From Sphingomonadales bacterium (GTDB taxonomy: Bacteria; Pseudomonadota; Alphaproteobacteria; Sphingomonadales; Sphingomonadaceae), in NCBI GenBank assembly GCA_028871475.1, contig JAGWMZ010000001.1, positions 417,448 through 481,447 on the forward strand: a stretch of 64,000 nucleotides of DNA, written 5' to 3'. Below the pieces are notes generated by a model that did not search any database, was not told the DNA's origin, and worked only from the letters and a program-made list of their open reading frames with translations. The first letter of the stretch is position 1. The number at the start of each line of letters is the position of its first letter. A program made the translations under genes and the position numbers. Below are positions 1 through 8,096 of this stretch, one piece after another.

Positions 1-496
1 CACAGGAAATGGCGCGGTCGTGAATTTCAAGGATCATGCCATAGCCCGGCTCCCGCCCGGCGATCCGCACGGCTGGCAATCCAAGGGCCTCAAGCGAGCA
101 CAGCATCCGCGGGTGATCGGACCATGGGGGCAAAACGATCACGGCATCCGCATTGCAGGACAGGCCAATCGTCCAGTTGTCGTCCTCCTCCAGCGCCTTG
201 CGTTCGAAAACCTCGACGACAAGATGCCAGCCCACTAAGCGGCAGGCCTGCGCCATGCACAGCACCATGTTCGAATAATACCAGTGCGCCGCATCGGGCA
301 CCAGCAGGACGAGGATGAAGTTGCGCCCGGTCACCAGTTGGCGCGCCGCCAATGCAGGCCGGTAATTCAACGCGCGGATGGCCGCCTCAACCTTGGCCCG
401 CACATTGGGCCGAACCGTTTCCACCCCATTGATGACGCGCGAGACGGTTTTGATCGAGATGCCGGATTTTTCGGCAACATCCTTGATGGTGGCCAT
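1..496 (-). CDS. LacI-family transcriptional regulator (partial, runs off left edge)
   Basis: Sugar-responsive repressor of the LacI/GalR family. Only the N-terminal 165 or so residues are visible. They open with the classic LacI helix-turn-helix (MATIKDVAEKSG, then SRVINGV) and continue into the start of the periplasmic-binding-protein-like effector domain. The ATG chosen places the HTH at the very N terminus, as is usual for the family. The gene begins 6 bp after the stop of the formylglycine-generating enzyme on the same strand, so the two are probably cotranscribed. I infer that it controls the neighbouring sulfatase/FGE pair, with the palindrome at 1567-1588 as candidate operator. The effector is not evident. 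Confidence 0.9.
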   Translation of the reverse strand, partial: MATIKDVAEKSGISIKTVSRVINGVETVRPNVRAKVEAAIRALNYRPALAARQLVTGRNFILVLLVPDAAHWYYSNMVLCMAQACRLVGWHLVVEVFERKALEEDDNWTIGLSCNADAVIVLPPWSDHPRMLCSLEALGLPAVRIAGREPGYGMILEIHDRAISC

Positions 497-502
497 GCCG
501 GC

Positions 503-1483
503 TCAGCCCTTTACGCGCACCACACAGCGAAAACCGATGTGGCTTGTCGAGCTGTCAATGCTTTGCGGATGGCGGGCGGCAGGGCGATAGCGCTGGCAAT
601 AGTTCGGCGCGCAAAGATGCGAGCCTCCCTTGATGACCTTGCGCGGGATTTTCACCTGCGGCGTTGCCGGATCGAAGCTCTTGGCGCGATAACCGCCGCG
701 TGGATTGCTCACCGTGCAGCAACTGCTGCTCTTTTTCCTCGTGGCTTCAGGCAGGCCCCACCAGTCCTCGCACCACTCCCAGACATTGCCGATCATATCA
801 TAGACGCCATAGCCATTGGCGGGAAAGGCGCGCACCGGGCTGGTGCGCAGCCAGCCATCGGCCAGTGTGTTGGCAAAGGGGAACAGGCCCTGCCAGGTGT
901 TGGCCCTATGCACCCCGCCGGGCGCCAGTTCATCGCCCCAGGCATACTCCTTGTCGACCAGCCCGCCGCGCGCCGCATATTCGAATTCCGCCTCGGTGGG
1001 CAATTGCTTGCCCGCCCAGGCGGCATAGGCGGCGGCATCCTGATGGACCACATGAACCACCGGATGATCGAGCAAGTCCTCGATACCGCTGCCCGGTCCG
1101 GTGGGCTGGCGCCAGTTCGCACCCGGTATCCAGCGCCACCATTGCGAGGGATCAGAGGTATCGACCGGCCGATCCGTCATGGTAAAAACCGCCGAGCCGG
1201 CGACCGCCAGAGCCGGATCCATCCCCGGATAGTCCTTGGGATCGGGCGCGATCTCGGCGAAGGTCTGATACCCGGTCTCCTCCACGAAGCGGGCGAACTG
1301 AGCGTTGGTGACGGGCGTTGCGTCGATCAGAAAAGGATCGACCTTGACCCGTCGCAATGGCGCTTCCTCGGGGTAAAAGGAGGACGACCCCATGGTGAAT
1401 GTGCCACCGGGGATCAACACCATGTCGTGAGGGCGCGAGTCACATGCAGGCATCGACGCCTTGACATCCATATCCGAGTTCAT
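503..1483 (-). CDS. formylglycine-generating enzyme (sulfatase-activating)
   Basis: FGE-sulfatase family protein of 326 residues. FGE oxidises the cysteine of the CxPxR motif of type I sulfatases to the catalytic formylglycine. Visible hallmarks are the N-terminal MVLIPGGTFTMGS motif, GNVWEWCEDWW in the middle, and the C-terminal GGSHLCAPNYCQRYRPAAR followed by SSTSHIGFRC. Cys291 and Cys296 match the two copper-binding active-site cysteines of true aerobic FGEs, so this is probably a real FGE and not a cysteine-less family member such as those of nitrate or ergothioneine pathways. It is divergent from a CSPAR-type sulfatase about 230 bp away, its obvious client. No signal peptide is seen, consistent with cytoplasmic maturation before export. 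Confidence 0.93.
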   Translation of the reverse strand: MNSDMDVKASMPACDSRPHDMVLIPGGTFTMGSSSFYPEEAPLRRVKVDPFLIDATPVTNAQFARFVEETGYQTFAEIAPDPKDYPGMDPALAVAGSAVFTMTDRPVDTSDPSQWWRWIPGANWRQPTGPGSGIEDLLDHPVVHVVHQDAAAYAAWAGKQLPTEAEFEYAARGGLVDKEYAWGDELAPGGVHRANTWQGLFPFANTLADGWLRTSPVRAFPANGYGVYDMIGNVWEWCEDWWGLPEATRKKSSSCCTVSNPRGGYRAKSFDPATPQVKIPRKVIKGGSHLCAPNYCQRYRPAARHPQSIDSSTSHIGFRCVVRVKG

Positions 1484-1566
1484 GGCAAGGTGTTAGGCCA
1501 GAACCATAAGGGTGACAAGGATGCGACACCGGGGCCATGCATCGCGCCCCATGGTCGAGAGACATA

Positions 1567-1588
1567 AAAATACCATCGATAGTATTTT
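1567..1588. promoter_or_regulatory. 22-bp palindrome, candidate LacI operator, next to a -35 box
   Basis: AAAATAC-C-ATCGAT-A-GTATTTT is a 22-bp inverted repeat with a single mismatched pair (1574/1581), centred in the divergent region between the FGE and sulfatase genes. A perfect TTGACA hexamer follows at 1592-1597, and a weak -10 (around 1613-1618) could complete a rightward promoter for the sulfatase. Even-length symmetry and AT-rich arms fit a LacI-type or other dimeric repressor site. Assigning it to the LacI protein encoded downstream of the FGE gene is inference. Confidence 0.5.
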
Positions 1589-1712
1589 ATGTTGACAAAT
1601 GTCTATCGACACCATCTTGTCTGCCAAAGGGGGCGCGAAGCGTCAGGCCCTGACTTACCCGAGGGCGCTACGCGCGCCGTCCGGCTTTTTCTTCCTGAAG
1701 GATGGATGCCCG

Positions 1713-3446
1713 ATGCCCAAGCTGCGCAAAGCCCTGATGAACGCCGCCGCGACTTTTGCGGCAGCAGCACTGTTCGCGCATGGAGCCCTGGCAAAGGCAC
1801 AGGCGCAGGCACCAGCCCCCTCGCCCGGCGCTGACGCTCCCGCCGCGCAGCATCCGCGCAACATCATCTTCGTGCTGGTCGACGACCTCCGCTTTGATGC
1901 CATGGGCTTTTTGCAACCCAAGGGATTGGTCCACACGCCCAACATCGACGCCATGGCCGCGCAGGGCACCTATTTCCCCAATGGGGTGACCACCTCCTCC
2001 CTGTGCAGCCCGGCCCGCGCCAGCATCCTGACGGGCATGACCGCGCGCAACCACGGCGTTGTCGACAACAACAATTCCTCCGAGGCCGGCCTCACCTTCT
2101 TCCCCGCCTATCTGCAGCAGGCCGGCTATCAGACCGCCTTCTTCGGCAAATGGCACATGGGTAATGACACGGATGCCCCGCGCTCCGGCTTCGACAAATG
2201 GGTCAGCTTCAAAGGTCAGGGCCATTATTACCCAACGACCGACCTGCCCCCTGCCGCGATTGCCGCGGGCAAAAGGAACATGCTCAATGTCGATGGCAAG
2301 GAGGTTGCGCAAAAGGGCTACATCACCGACGAGTTGACCGATTATGCGATGAACTGGCTGACCAGGGAACGCGACCCAAAAAAGCCTTTCTTCCTCTACC
2401 TCAGCCACAAGGCGGTGCATTCCGATCCGCTGCCCCCGCCGCGTTATGTCCACCAATATGACAAGGCGAAGTTCACACTGCCCGCCAGCTGGGCCAACAC
2501 GCCGGAGAATTACGAGGGCAAGCCGCGCTGGGTCTATGACCAGCGCAACAGCTGGCACGGCATCGACTTTTTCTACAATTCCGACATGAAGATGACGGAA
2601 TACCTCAAATATTATTATGGCACGCTCTCGGGCGTCGATGACAGTCTGGGGCGGATCATGGCCTATCTCAAGGCCAATCATCTCGACAAGGACACGCTGG
2701 TCGTCTTCACCAGCGACAATGGCTTCATGATCGGCGACCATGGGCTGATCGACAAGCGCGCGGCTTATGAAGCCTCGCAGCGCGTGCCGCTGGTGATGTG
2801 GGAGCCAGGGACGGTGCCCGCCGGGGTGACCAATCCGGGGCGGATCCGCGGGCTGGATTTCGCGCCGACCTTCCTCGACATCGCCGGCATCAAGACCATG
2901 CCCAAACAGTTCGAGGGGCAGGACGCCTGGGGCCTGATCAACGGCAAGGTCAAGCCCGCTGACTGGCATCCCAGCGATTTCGTCTATGAATATTACTGGG
3001 AGTGGAGCTTCCCCGAGACGCCCACCACCTTTGCCATCACGCGCGGCAACATGAAGTACATCCAATATCACGGCATCTATGACCGTGACGAACTGTACGA
3101 CATTGCCGCCGATCCGACCGAGATGCACAATCTGGCCGAGGACCCGGCGCATCTTCAGGACAAGATCACGCTGCGCAAGGCCCTGTTCGCCCAGTTGGCC
3201 AACCGCGAGGGCAAGCACGCCATTCCCTATACCGAGCGTCAGGCGATCGGCGCGGTTCGCCGCTACGTCAATGGCACCGGCGCCGCCCCCTTCCCCAAGG
3301 AGTGGCTTGTCGAGCCCAACCGGCGTGACCGGATCGATGAAATCCTGCCAGACAGCCTTGCCAAGCAGGCGGCCCATGAGGCGGGCGAACCTTTCATGGA
3401 CATGCCCACCGTTGACCAGCAGCTCAAGACCATTCCCGACAAATGA
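1713..3446 (+). CDS. secreted type I sulfatase (arylsulfatase family)
   Basis: Formylglycine-dependent sulfatase of 577 residues from the chosen start. The N terminus is a Sec-type signal peptide (MPKLRK, then an Ala-rich hydrophobic stretch). Metal-binding LVDDLR is at about residues 55-60. The modified cysteine is Cys98 in the motif CSPAR followed by ASILTG. GKWHMG follows at about residue 145, and FTSDNGFMIGDHG supplies further metal/substrate residues. An AAGGA element lies 10 nt before the ATG. An in-frame upstream ATG at 1599 would put 38 unlikely residues before the signal peptide. The substrate cannot be read from sequence; a sulfated plant or algal glycan is likely given the export signal and LacI control. 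The adjacent FGE supplies its maturation. Confidence 0.93.
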   Translation: MPKLRKALMNAAATFAAAALFAHGALAKAQAQAPAPSPGADAPAAQHPRNIIFVLVDDLRFDAMGFLQPKGLVHTPNIDAMAAQGTYFPNGVTTSSLCSPARASILTGMTARNHGVVDNNNSSEAGLTFFPAYLQQAGYQTAFFGKWHMGNDTDAPRSGFDKWVSFKGQGHYYPTTDLPPAAIAAGKRNMLNVDGKEVAQKGYITDELTDYAMNWLTRERDPKKPFFLYLSHKAVHSDPLPPPRYVHQYDKAKFTLPASWANTPENYEGKPRWVYDQRNSWHGIDFFYNSDMKMTEYLKYYYGTLSGVDDSLGRIMAYLKANHLDKDTLVVFTSDNGFMIGDHGLIDKRAAYEASQRVPLVMWEPGTVPAGVTNPGRIRGLDFAPTFLDIAGIKTMPKQFEGQDAWGLINGKVKPADWHPSDFVYEYYWEWSFPETPTTFAITRGNMKYIQYHGIYDRDELYDIAADPTEMHNLAEDPAHLQDKITLRKALFAQLANREGKHAIPYTERQAIGAVRRYVNGTGAAPFPKEWLVEPNRRDRIDEILPDSLAKQAAHEAGEPFMDMPTVDQQLKTIPDK

Positions 3447-3778
3447 GAGGCTGAGAACCCGCTTGCGATTTGCCCGCGACGATCTGCCAAGAGCCTCGCG
3501 CGAGCCATTGGAGCGCATGGACAGCCACTGCGGGAGAAGGTGACAAGCGCTCCTGCTCCAACCCGTTACGGCTCGCATCGCCCGGATTATCGCTTGTCCC
3601 GGAAGAGCCTGGTGATGAGCTGACGCATGCGATGCCCGCTGGCGTCGGGGCGATGTCGATTGGCAACCTTGGGTGCAACCAGCCTGCTGGCCCATCAAGG
3701 GTTATCCAGCACCCATTGCCGTCAAGGGCTCATTCCCGAGCGAAGCTGAGCGAAACTTGCATCGGTGAGGGATCGATT
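3447..3778. other. intergenic region between convergent sulfatase and LOV-HTH genes
   Basis: This 332-bp gap lies between convergent genes. I see no convincing coding region on either strand and no U-tailed terminator. The only structures are a loopless CTCGCGCGAG palindrome near 3496 and a very short GCTC/GAGC stem near 3728. Function not recognised. Confidence 0.4.
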
Positions 3779-4444
3779 TCAAAAACCGGCCTCGATCGCC
3801 AAACGCACCGCGTCTGCCGCGGTGCGCACGCCCAGCGCCTGAAACATCGCCGCGCGGTGCATCTTGATCGTCCGTTCCGACAGTCCCAGCTCATAGGCGA
3901 TCTGCTTGTTCAATTGCCCGCGCGCCATGGCCAGCAACACCGCGCGCTGGCGCGGCGACAAATGCTCCACCTTTTCACGCGCGGCATTGACGCGGCTGGC
4001 ATCATGATCCTCGGGGATCTCCATCTGCGAGCCGAGGAAATATTCAAGCTGCCCGTCACTGTCGAACAGCGGCGCCACCATCACCGCATTGCGAAAAGGC
4101 GTGCCGTTCTTCCTGTAATTGAGGATCTCGACCATCACCGGGCGATGGTCACGGATGCCCTCGCGCAGCGCCTCGATCAGCGCGGGTTCGGAACCCGGCC
4201 CGGTCAGAAAGCGGCAGTTGCGGCCGATCACCTCGTCACGGGTATAGCCGGTCAGCGCCTCAAAAGCGCCATTGCAATCAATGATCGGATTGTCGGGCAG
4301 GCGCGGATTGCTGATGACCGCCGCCACCTGGCTGCCCTTGATCATGTCGGAAATCGGCATAGTCTGAAACAGGTCCCCTCCGGCAAGGCCACGAACAGCT
4401 TCACCCTCTTCTGGTCCATAGCCCCTAAGCCATGGTGTCGGCAA
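3779..4444 (-). CDS. LOV-HTH blue-light-responsive transcription factor (EL222-like)
   Basis: Light-regulated DNA-binding protein with a LOV (PAS) flavin domain followed by a LuxR-type HTH. The photoactive signature GRNCRFL is intact, with Cys77 as the adduct-forming cysteine. NYRKNGTPFRN and the GSQ glutamine strand complete the FMN pocket. The C terminus (about residues 160-221: LSPRQRAVLL, LNKQIAYELGLSERTIK) is a GerE/LuxR HTH. Architecture and length closely match Erythrobacter litoralis EL222 (222 aa), which dimerises and binds DNA in blue light. The start used is TTG with a strong AAGGGG 4-5 nt upstream; ATG at 4360 is the alternative and would begin just before the LOV core. It follows the peroxiredoxin gene by 27 bp, suggesting an operon. 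Targets are unknown; the flanking photo-oxidative genes are candidates. Confidence 0.92.
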   Translation of the reverse strand: MPTPWLRGYGPEEGEAVRGLAGGDLFQTMPISDMIKGSQVAAVISNPRLPDNPIIDCNGAFEALTGYTRDEVIGRNCRFLTGPGSEPALIEALREGIRDHRPVMVEILNYRKNGTPFRNAVMVAPLFDSDGQLEYFLGSQMEIPEDHDASRVNAAREKVEHLSPRQRAVLLAMARGQLNKQIAYELGLSERTIKMHRAAMFQALGVRTAADAVRLAIEAGF

Positions 4445-4471
4445 TCACCCCCTTCCCTGGCAGGCAGGGCC

Positions 4472-5020
4472 TCACCCCTTGGGATGTGCAGTCCGCCAGG
4501 CCTTCACCGCCGCGAGTGTCCGGCTGACATGTTCATGGGGGTTGAAAGCGCTGTAGGTCAGCAGGATTTTGCCGTCTGGCGCGATGACATAGCTTGTTCT
4601 GTTAGACATGGAGAGAAAGGGAATCTTGACCTTGTAAGACGAAATGATGGCGCTGCTGGCCACGCCGACGGCGAATTTGTTGCGGCATTCCGTCACTGAA
4701 AACCGGGAAAGCTTGTCGATCGGATCATGCGAAAGACCGATGACGGTTGCCCCTGCCGCGTGGAACTGCTCGGCGGCATCGGAGAACTCATGGGCCTCGA
4801 TGGTGCAGCCACTGGTGAACGCCGCGGGGAAAAAATAGAGAACGACAGGCCCCTGCCTGAGCGCCTCTGCCAGCCGGAACTCAAAGGGTTTGCCAGCCAT
4901 CACCGCCTGGGTCTCGACATTGGGCGCCATAGCGCCAGGCGGCAGCGCAGCCATGGCGGCACCGGGCATCATGGCCGTGGCGCAGGCAAGGGAGAAGAAA
5001 AAGGGGTTTACCTTGGCCAT
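4472..5020 (-). CDS. exported peroxiredoxin (PrxQ/BCP-like)
   Basis: Thiol peroxidase of the AhpC/TSA superfamily, 182 residues, reducing peroxides with thiol donors. A signal peptide (residues 1 to about 24, ending AMA) points to the periplasm. The peroxidatic cysteine is Cys72 in FTSGCTIEAHEF. The usual PrxQ resolving cysteine five residues later is absent (His instead), but Cys112 (TECRNKF) sits where another PrxQ subgroup places it. The catalytic Thr/Ser and proline (FPAAFTS) are present. It is immediately upstream of the LOV-HTH gene and probably cotranscribed with it, linking peroxide defence with light sensing. The start ATG has AAGGA about 10 nt upstream. Confidence 0.9.
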   Translation of the reverse strand: MAKVNPFFFSLACATAMMPGAAMAALPPGAMAPNVETQAVMAGKPFEFRLAEALRQGPVVLYFFPAAFTSGCTIEAHEFSDAAEQFHAAGATVIGLSHDPIDKLSRFSVTECRNKFAVGVASSAIISSYKVKIPFLSMSNRTSYVIAPDGKILLTYSAFNPHEHVSRTLAAVKAWRTAHPKG

Positions 5021-5185
5021 GATAGGGATGTCCTTTCAGAGACTGGCATGGAAGACTTTTGCGCGAAGAGTGCAATCTGTCCGACAGGGAAGCTGCGGCG
5101 CGATGATCGCGCCAGCCCATGGGCAGAAAGATCGGCATGGGTGGCGCCCGCCCCGCCTGATCTGACCTGCGTGATCCGCCCCGCT

Positions 5186-6055
5186 TCATGAGGTGACCTT
5201 GTGGGCAAAGACCATCATATCGGCCAACACCGGCGCCTTGCCGCGCAAGGGCCGGGCGATGGCGGTTACGAGGCCGACGTGGCCCACGCCGGGATAGCGC
5301 TTGCGCTCGACAAAGGCGCCGCCATGCCGCAGGGCCAGAGCGAGTGCATCGCTGTTGGCGGGAAGCACGACATGGTCCCGATCACCGCTTGCAAGGAAGG
5401 CGGGGGGACTGCCGGCCTGGGCGTAATGGACCGGTTGGGTCAGCTCGGGCCTGGCAATGCGGGGAAAGGCGCTTTCCACCACCGGCCCCTTGAACGGCAG
5501 GAAGTCATAGGGACCGGCAAGACCGATCAGCCCCTTGACCGCGCGGCGATCCTCACCCAGCCAGCGTGGATCGAGCGCCAGCATCGCCGCATTATAGGCC
5601 CCGGCCGAGTGTCCGGCCAGAATGATCCGGTCGGGATCGCCGCCGTAGGGACCGATATGCTCGCGTACCCAGTGAACCGCCGCGGCATTGTCCTGCAAAA
5701 ACGCGGGATAGACCACATGAGGCACCAGCCGGTAGTCGGGGATGACGACAATGAAACCTCCCGACGCCAATGCGCGCGCCAGAAAGGCATAACCGGCCCT
5801 GGTGCCTGACGACCATGAGCCGCCGTAAAAGAAGATGATGACCGGCAGCGGCTGAAAGGCACGCGATCCGGGGCCGTAAATATCGAGACGCTGGCGTGCA
5901 TTGGGGCCGAAGGGCAGGCCATGAGCGATGGCTTCGCCGCCATCGTCCTTGGGCATCAACGCATTGAACATGCGCAAGGGCGAACAGGCCGCAACCGTCA
6001 ACCCCGCCAGCCCGATAACGCCGCGCCTGCTTGCCGTGAGCAAACGCGCCGTCAC
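5186..6055 (-). CDS. alpha/beta-hydrolase lipoprotein (BD-FAE-like carboxylesterase)
   Basis: Esterase/lipase-fold protein of 289 residues. The N terminus (SRRGVIGLAGLTVAAC) looks like a lipoprotein signal with lipobox Cys24 and a twin-arginine-like pair. The oxyanion element FYGGSW is at about residues 77-82, the nucleophile Ser150 lies in GHSAG, Asp is likely in SGDRDHVV and His in GVGHVGL. It starts at GTG with GGAG 7 nt upstream. A GCATCC-N16-CGTA promoter lies about 75 bp upstream, shared in sequence with the two lipid operons near 11.5 kb, so it is probably in the local ECF sigma regulon. The natural ester substrate is unknown; an envelope lipid or damaged acyl ester is only a guess. 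Confidence 0.85.
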   Translation of the reverse strand: MTARLLTASRRGVIGLAGLTVAACSPLRMFNALMPKDDGGEAIAHGLPFGPNARQRLDIYGPGSRAFQPLPVIIFFYGGSWSSGTRAGYAFLARALASGGFIVVIPDYRLVPHVVYPAFLQDNAAAVHWVREHIGPYGGDPDRIILAGHSAGAYNAAMLALDPRWLGEDRRAVKGLIGLAGPYDFLPFKGPVVESAFPRIARPELTQPVHYAQAGSPPAFLASGDRDHVVLPANSDALALALRHGGAFVERKRYPGVGHVGLVTAIARPLRGKAPVLADMMVFAHKVTS

Positions 6056-6132
6056 TGCCGCACTCCACAGATCATGCCATCACTCCACCTTGCCAAGCGC
6101 CGGGGCTCAGCTACTGTATCGCCAGTTTCATC

Positions 6133-6158
6133 TACGGATGATCTGCCGGGACGGATGC
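6133..6158 (-). promoter_or_regulatory. putative ECF promoter GCATCC-N16-CGTA for the alpha/beta-hydrolase gene
   Basis: On the minus strand, GCATCC (6158-6153) is separated by exactly 16 nt from CGTA (6136-6133), which continues as CGTAGATG. The same two elements with the same spacing occur in both directions in the divergent region at 11.48-11.59 kb. It points to the hydrolase gene starting at 6055. That an ECF sigma gene lies 10 bp beyond its -35 element supports recognition by that factor, which is inference. Confidence 0.65.
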
Positions 6159-6167
6159 AAAGAACCG

Positions 6168-6719
6168 ATGAATTCGCCACATGATCGCTCAGATCTCGCC
6201 GCGATGCTGGGGCAGGTTTCTCTTGGCGACCGCGCCGCCTTCGAGGAAATTTATCGGCGCACCAGCGTGAAGCTATTTGGCGTGTGCCTGCGTATCTTGC
6301 CTGTCAGGCAGGAAGCGGAGGAAGCCTTGCAGGAAGCCTATATCTCGATCTGGCACCGCGCCGCCTCCTTCGATGCTTCGCGCGGCAGCGCCATGACCTG
6401 GCTGATCACCCTCACCCGCAATCGCGCCATTGACCGCCTGCGCGCCCGCGGCAAGATCACGACCGCGCCGGTCGAACTGGCCGAGGACATTGCCGACGAC
6501 ACGCCCGATGCTTCCGCGCTGATCGAGGCCGAGCAGGACGAGCGCCGGTTGGCGCACTGCCTTGCCACGCTCGACAAGGGCGATGCCGGCCTCATTCGCA
6601 CAGCCTTCTTTCAGGGATCGACCTATGCCGATCTGGCCGGCAGGCTCGGGGCTCCGCTCGGTACCATCAAAAGCCGCATCCGGCGCGCGCTTCTCAAGCT
6701 GCGGGAGTGCCTGGCATGA
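6168..6719 (+). CDS. ECF RNA polymerase sigma factor
   Basis: Extracytoplasmic-function sigma factor of 183 residues with region 2 (YRRTSVKLFGVCLRIL, EEALQEAYISIWHRA, TWLITLTRNRAIDRLRAR) and region 4 (TYADLAGRLGAPLGTIKSRIRRALLKLRE). It overlaps its RskA-type anti-sigma gene by 4 bp (ATGA), the standard arrangement for an ECF/anti-sigma pair. The start is placed at the ATG giving the canonical N terminus; an in-frame ATG 30 bp upstream is possible. By location it should drive the GCATCC-N16-CGTA promoters found in this island. No copy of that promoter was found in front of the sigma gene itself, so autoregulation is not evident. Confidence 0.95.
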   Translation: MNSPHDRSDLAAMLGQVSLGDRAAFEEIYRRTSVKLFGVCLRILPVRQEAEEALQEAYISIWHRAASFDASRGSAMTWLITLTRNRAIDRLRARGKITTAPVELAEDIADDTPDASALIEAEQDERRLAHCLATLDKGDAGLIRTAFFQGSTYADLAGRLGAPLGTIKSRIRRALLKLRECLA

Positions 6720-7438
6720 GCGATCCGATGCTGTCCGAAGAGGACGAACTGCTCGCGGCGGAACTGGCCTTCGGCCTGATCGACGGCGCCGAGCGAGAGG
6801 CGGCGAGCGCGCGGGCGGCACGCGACGGGACGTTTGCTCGGGCCTATCGCCGCTGGCAGGATTATGCCGCCTCGATGTTCATGGGCCCCGGCGAAGCCCC
6901 CCGCCCTTCGGTATGGAGTGCGATCGAGGCGCGGCTGCCCGCCAATGACGTTACGCGCGCCGTTGCGCGCCCCGTCGCGCGCAGCACATTGCGCTGGTGG
7001 CAGGCCGGCGCCATGGCGGCCAGCGCCGCCGCATTGGTGCTGGCCTGGGTCAATGTCCAGAAACCGGCGCAGATCATCGTCAAAGTGCCGGTGGCCCAGG
7101 CACCGGCCGCCCCGATGGTGGCTGTGCTGACCGGCAAGCAGGGCACGGTGACCATCAACTATGACCCGTCGAGCGGCCGTATGACCTCCGCTGCCAGCGG
7201 GCTCGACATTGGCGCGCACAGCCCCGAACTCTGGGTGATCCCCGCGGATGGCAAGCCGCGTTCGATGGGGGTGATGAACGGGTCGGCCCCCGAATGGGCC
7301 AAGGTTCCCGCCTCGGCCTCCTCCGCCCTGGCGGCGGGGGTGACCCTGGCGGTCTCGCTCGAACCGATTGGCGGATCGCCCACGGGCCTGCCGACCGGGC
7401 CGGTCATCCTGACGGGCAAGATGACCGCGACGGGATGA
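6716..7438 (+). CDS. anti-sigma factor, RskA family
   Basis: Membrane-anchored anti-sigma factor of 240 residues. The cytoplasmic N-terminal part (ELLAAELAFGLIDGAERE) would bind the sigma factor. One membrane helix lies at about residues 97-116 (WWQAGAMAASAAALVLAW). The periplasmic C-terminal domain carries the RskA signature ELWVIPADGKPRSMGVM and SLEPIGGSPTGLPTGPVIL. The ATGA overlap with the sigma gene implies translational coupling. No zinc-anti-sigma HxxxCxxC motif or ChrR cupin is seen, so the sensing mechanism differs from Rhodobacter ChrR although the target genes look similar. Release probably needs regulated proteolysis; that is inferred from the family. Confidence 0.92.
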   Translation: MSDPMLSEEDELLAAELAFGLIDGAEREAASARAARDGTFARAYRRWQDYAASMFMGPGEAPRPSVWSAIEARLPANDVTRAVARPVARSTLRWWQAGAMAASAAALVLAWVNVQKPAQIIVKVPVAQAPAAPMVAVLTGKQGTVTINYDPSSGRMTSAASGLDIGAHSPELWVIPADGKPRSMGVMNGSAPEWAKVPASASSALAAGVTLAVSLEPIGGSPTGLPTGPVILTGKMTATG

Positions 7439-7442
7439 CCGC

Positions 7443-8096
7443 TTACACCTGCCGTTCGTAACGGATCAGCGAGCCCCCCTTTTCAAAGGACAGGCCCGCC
7501 CAGCCAAGCTGGTCGCCGTAGAACATGTCGAGGCGCACATCGCCGGTCAGGGCGAAATGGCGGGCCTGAAGCGAACCACCGTTTGCAGTGGGGATGGTCG
7601 CCATGCCCTGCGGCGCAACGCGCGGGCGCAGGATGCTGCCATCCTGCGCATTGATCCAGGGCCCGTCCAGCTCCCGCCGGTTCCAGTGCGTGGCCGGCAT
7701 CGCATCGGCAGGCGCGGCAAAGCGCATCCCCTTCGAACCCTTGACCAGCAGAGCATTACCCTCGCGGCGCACCGACACCTCATGCGCGGTGCCATTGTCG
7801 TCGGTCTGCGAATCGAAGGCAACCACCCGGTCGCCCAGCCACCGTTCGACAGCGCGGTGCCGATAGCGATAGAGCGTGACGCCCAGGACCTTGAAAACCA
7901 GTTGCACGGCGATGTTGACCGTCAGGCCGTCGCCAGAAGGTTCGAACGTCAACACATGAGTGCCAAGGCTTGTGCCCTTGCGCCTGATGTCAAAGCCAAG
8001 GCGATTGCCGGCGGGAACCGGCAGCGCGGCGTGGAGCGAGGCCGGCATGGCTGCAAGGGCCGCCGCGCCGACAAGCATGCTGCGCCGGTCGATCAT
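7443..8096 (-). CDS. DUF6134 family exported protein
   Basis: Exported protein of 217 residues with no assigned function. A Tat-like or Sec signal (MIDRRSMLVGAAALAAMPASLHA) precedes a beta-rich domain (GFDIRRKGTSLGTHVLTFE, YRYRHRAVERWLGDRVVAFDS) typical of DUF6134 and related lipid-associated proteins. The start ATG overlaps the stop of the CFA-synthase gene by 4 bp, so it is the last gene of the operon amine oxidase, DUF1365, CFA synthase, DUF6134. It ends 4 bp from the convergent anti-sigma gene. Position suggests a role in handling the modified lipid made by this operon, which is inference. Confidence 0.8.
   Translation of the reverse strand: MIDRRSMLVGAAALAAMPASLHAALPVPAGNRLGFDIRRKGTSLGTHVLTFEPSGDGLTVNIAVQLVFKVLGVTLYRYRHRAVERWLGDRVVAFDSQTDDNGTAHEVSVRREGNALLVKGSKGMRFAAPADAMPATHWNRRELDGPWINAQDGSILRPRVAPQGMATIPTANGGSLQARHFALTGDVRLDMFYGDQLGWAGLSFEKGGSLIRYERQV

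Noticed and set aside
1519..1533. GACACCGG near the FGE start as a sixth uronate operator
   Set aside because: Only a half-site matches (the next bases are GGCC), and it is 25 kb from the uronate locus; chance match is likely.
3493..3505. CTCGCGCGAG palindrome after the sulfatase as a terminator
   Set aside because: No loop and no T-tract; short GC-rich palindromes are common in such DNA.
1668..3698. Long open frame (676 codons) opposite the sulfatase
   Set aside because: It is the antisense shadow of a high-GC gene. It has no domain or ribosome site, and the sulfatase on the other strand has clear motifs.
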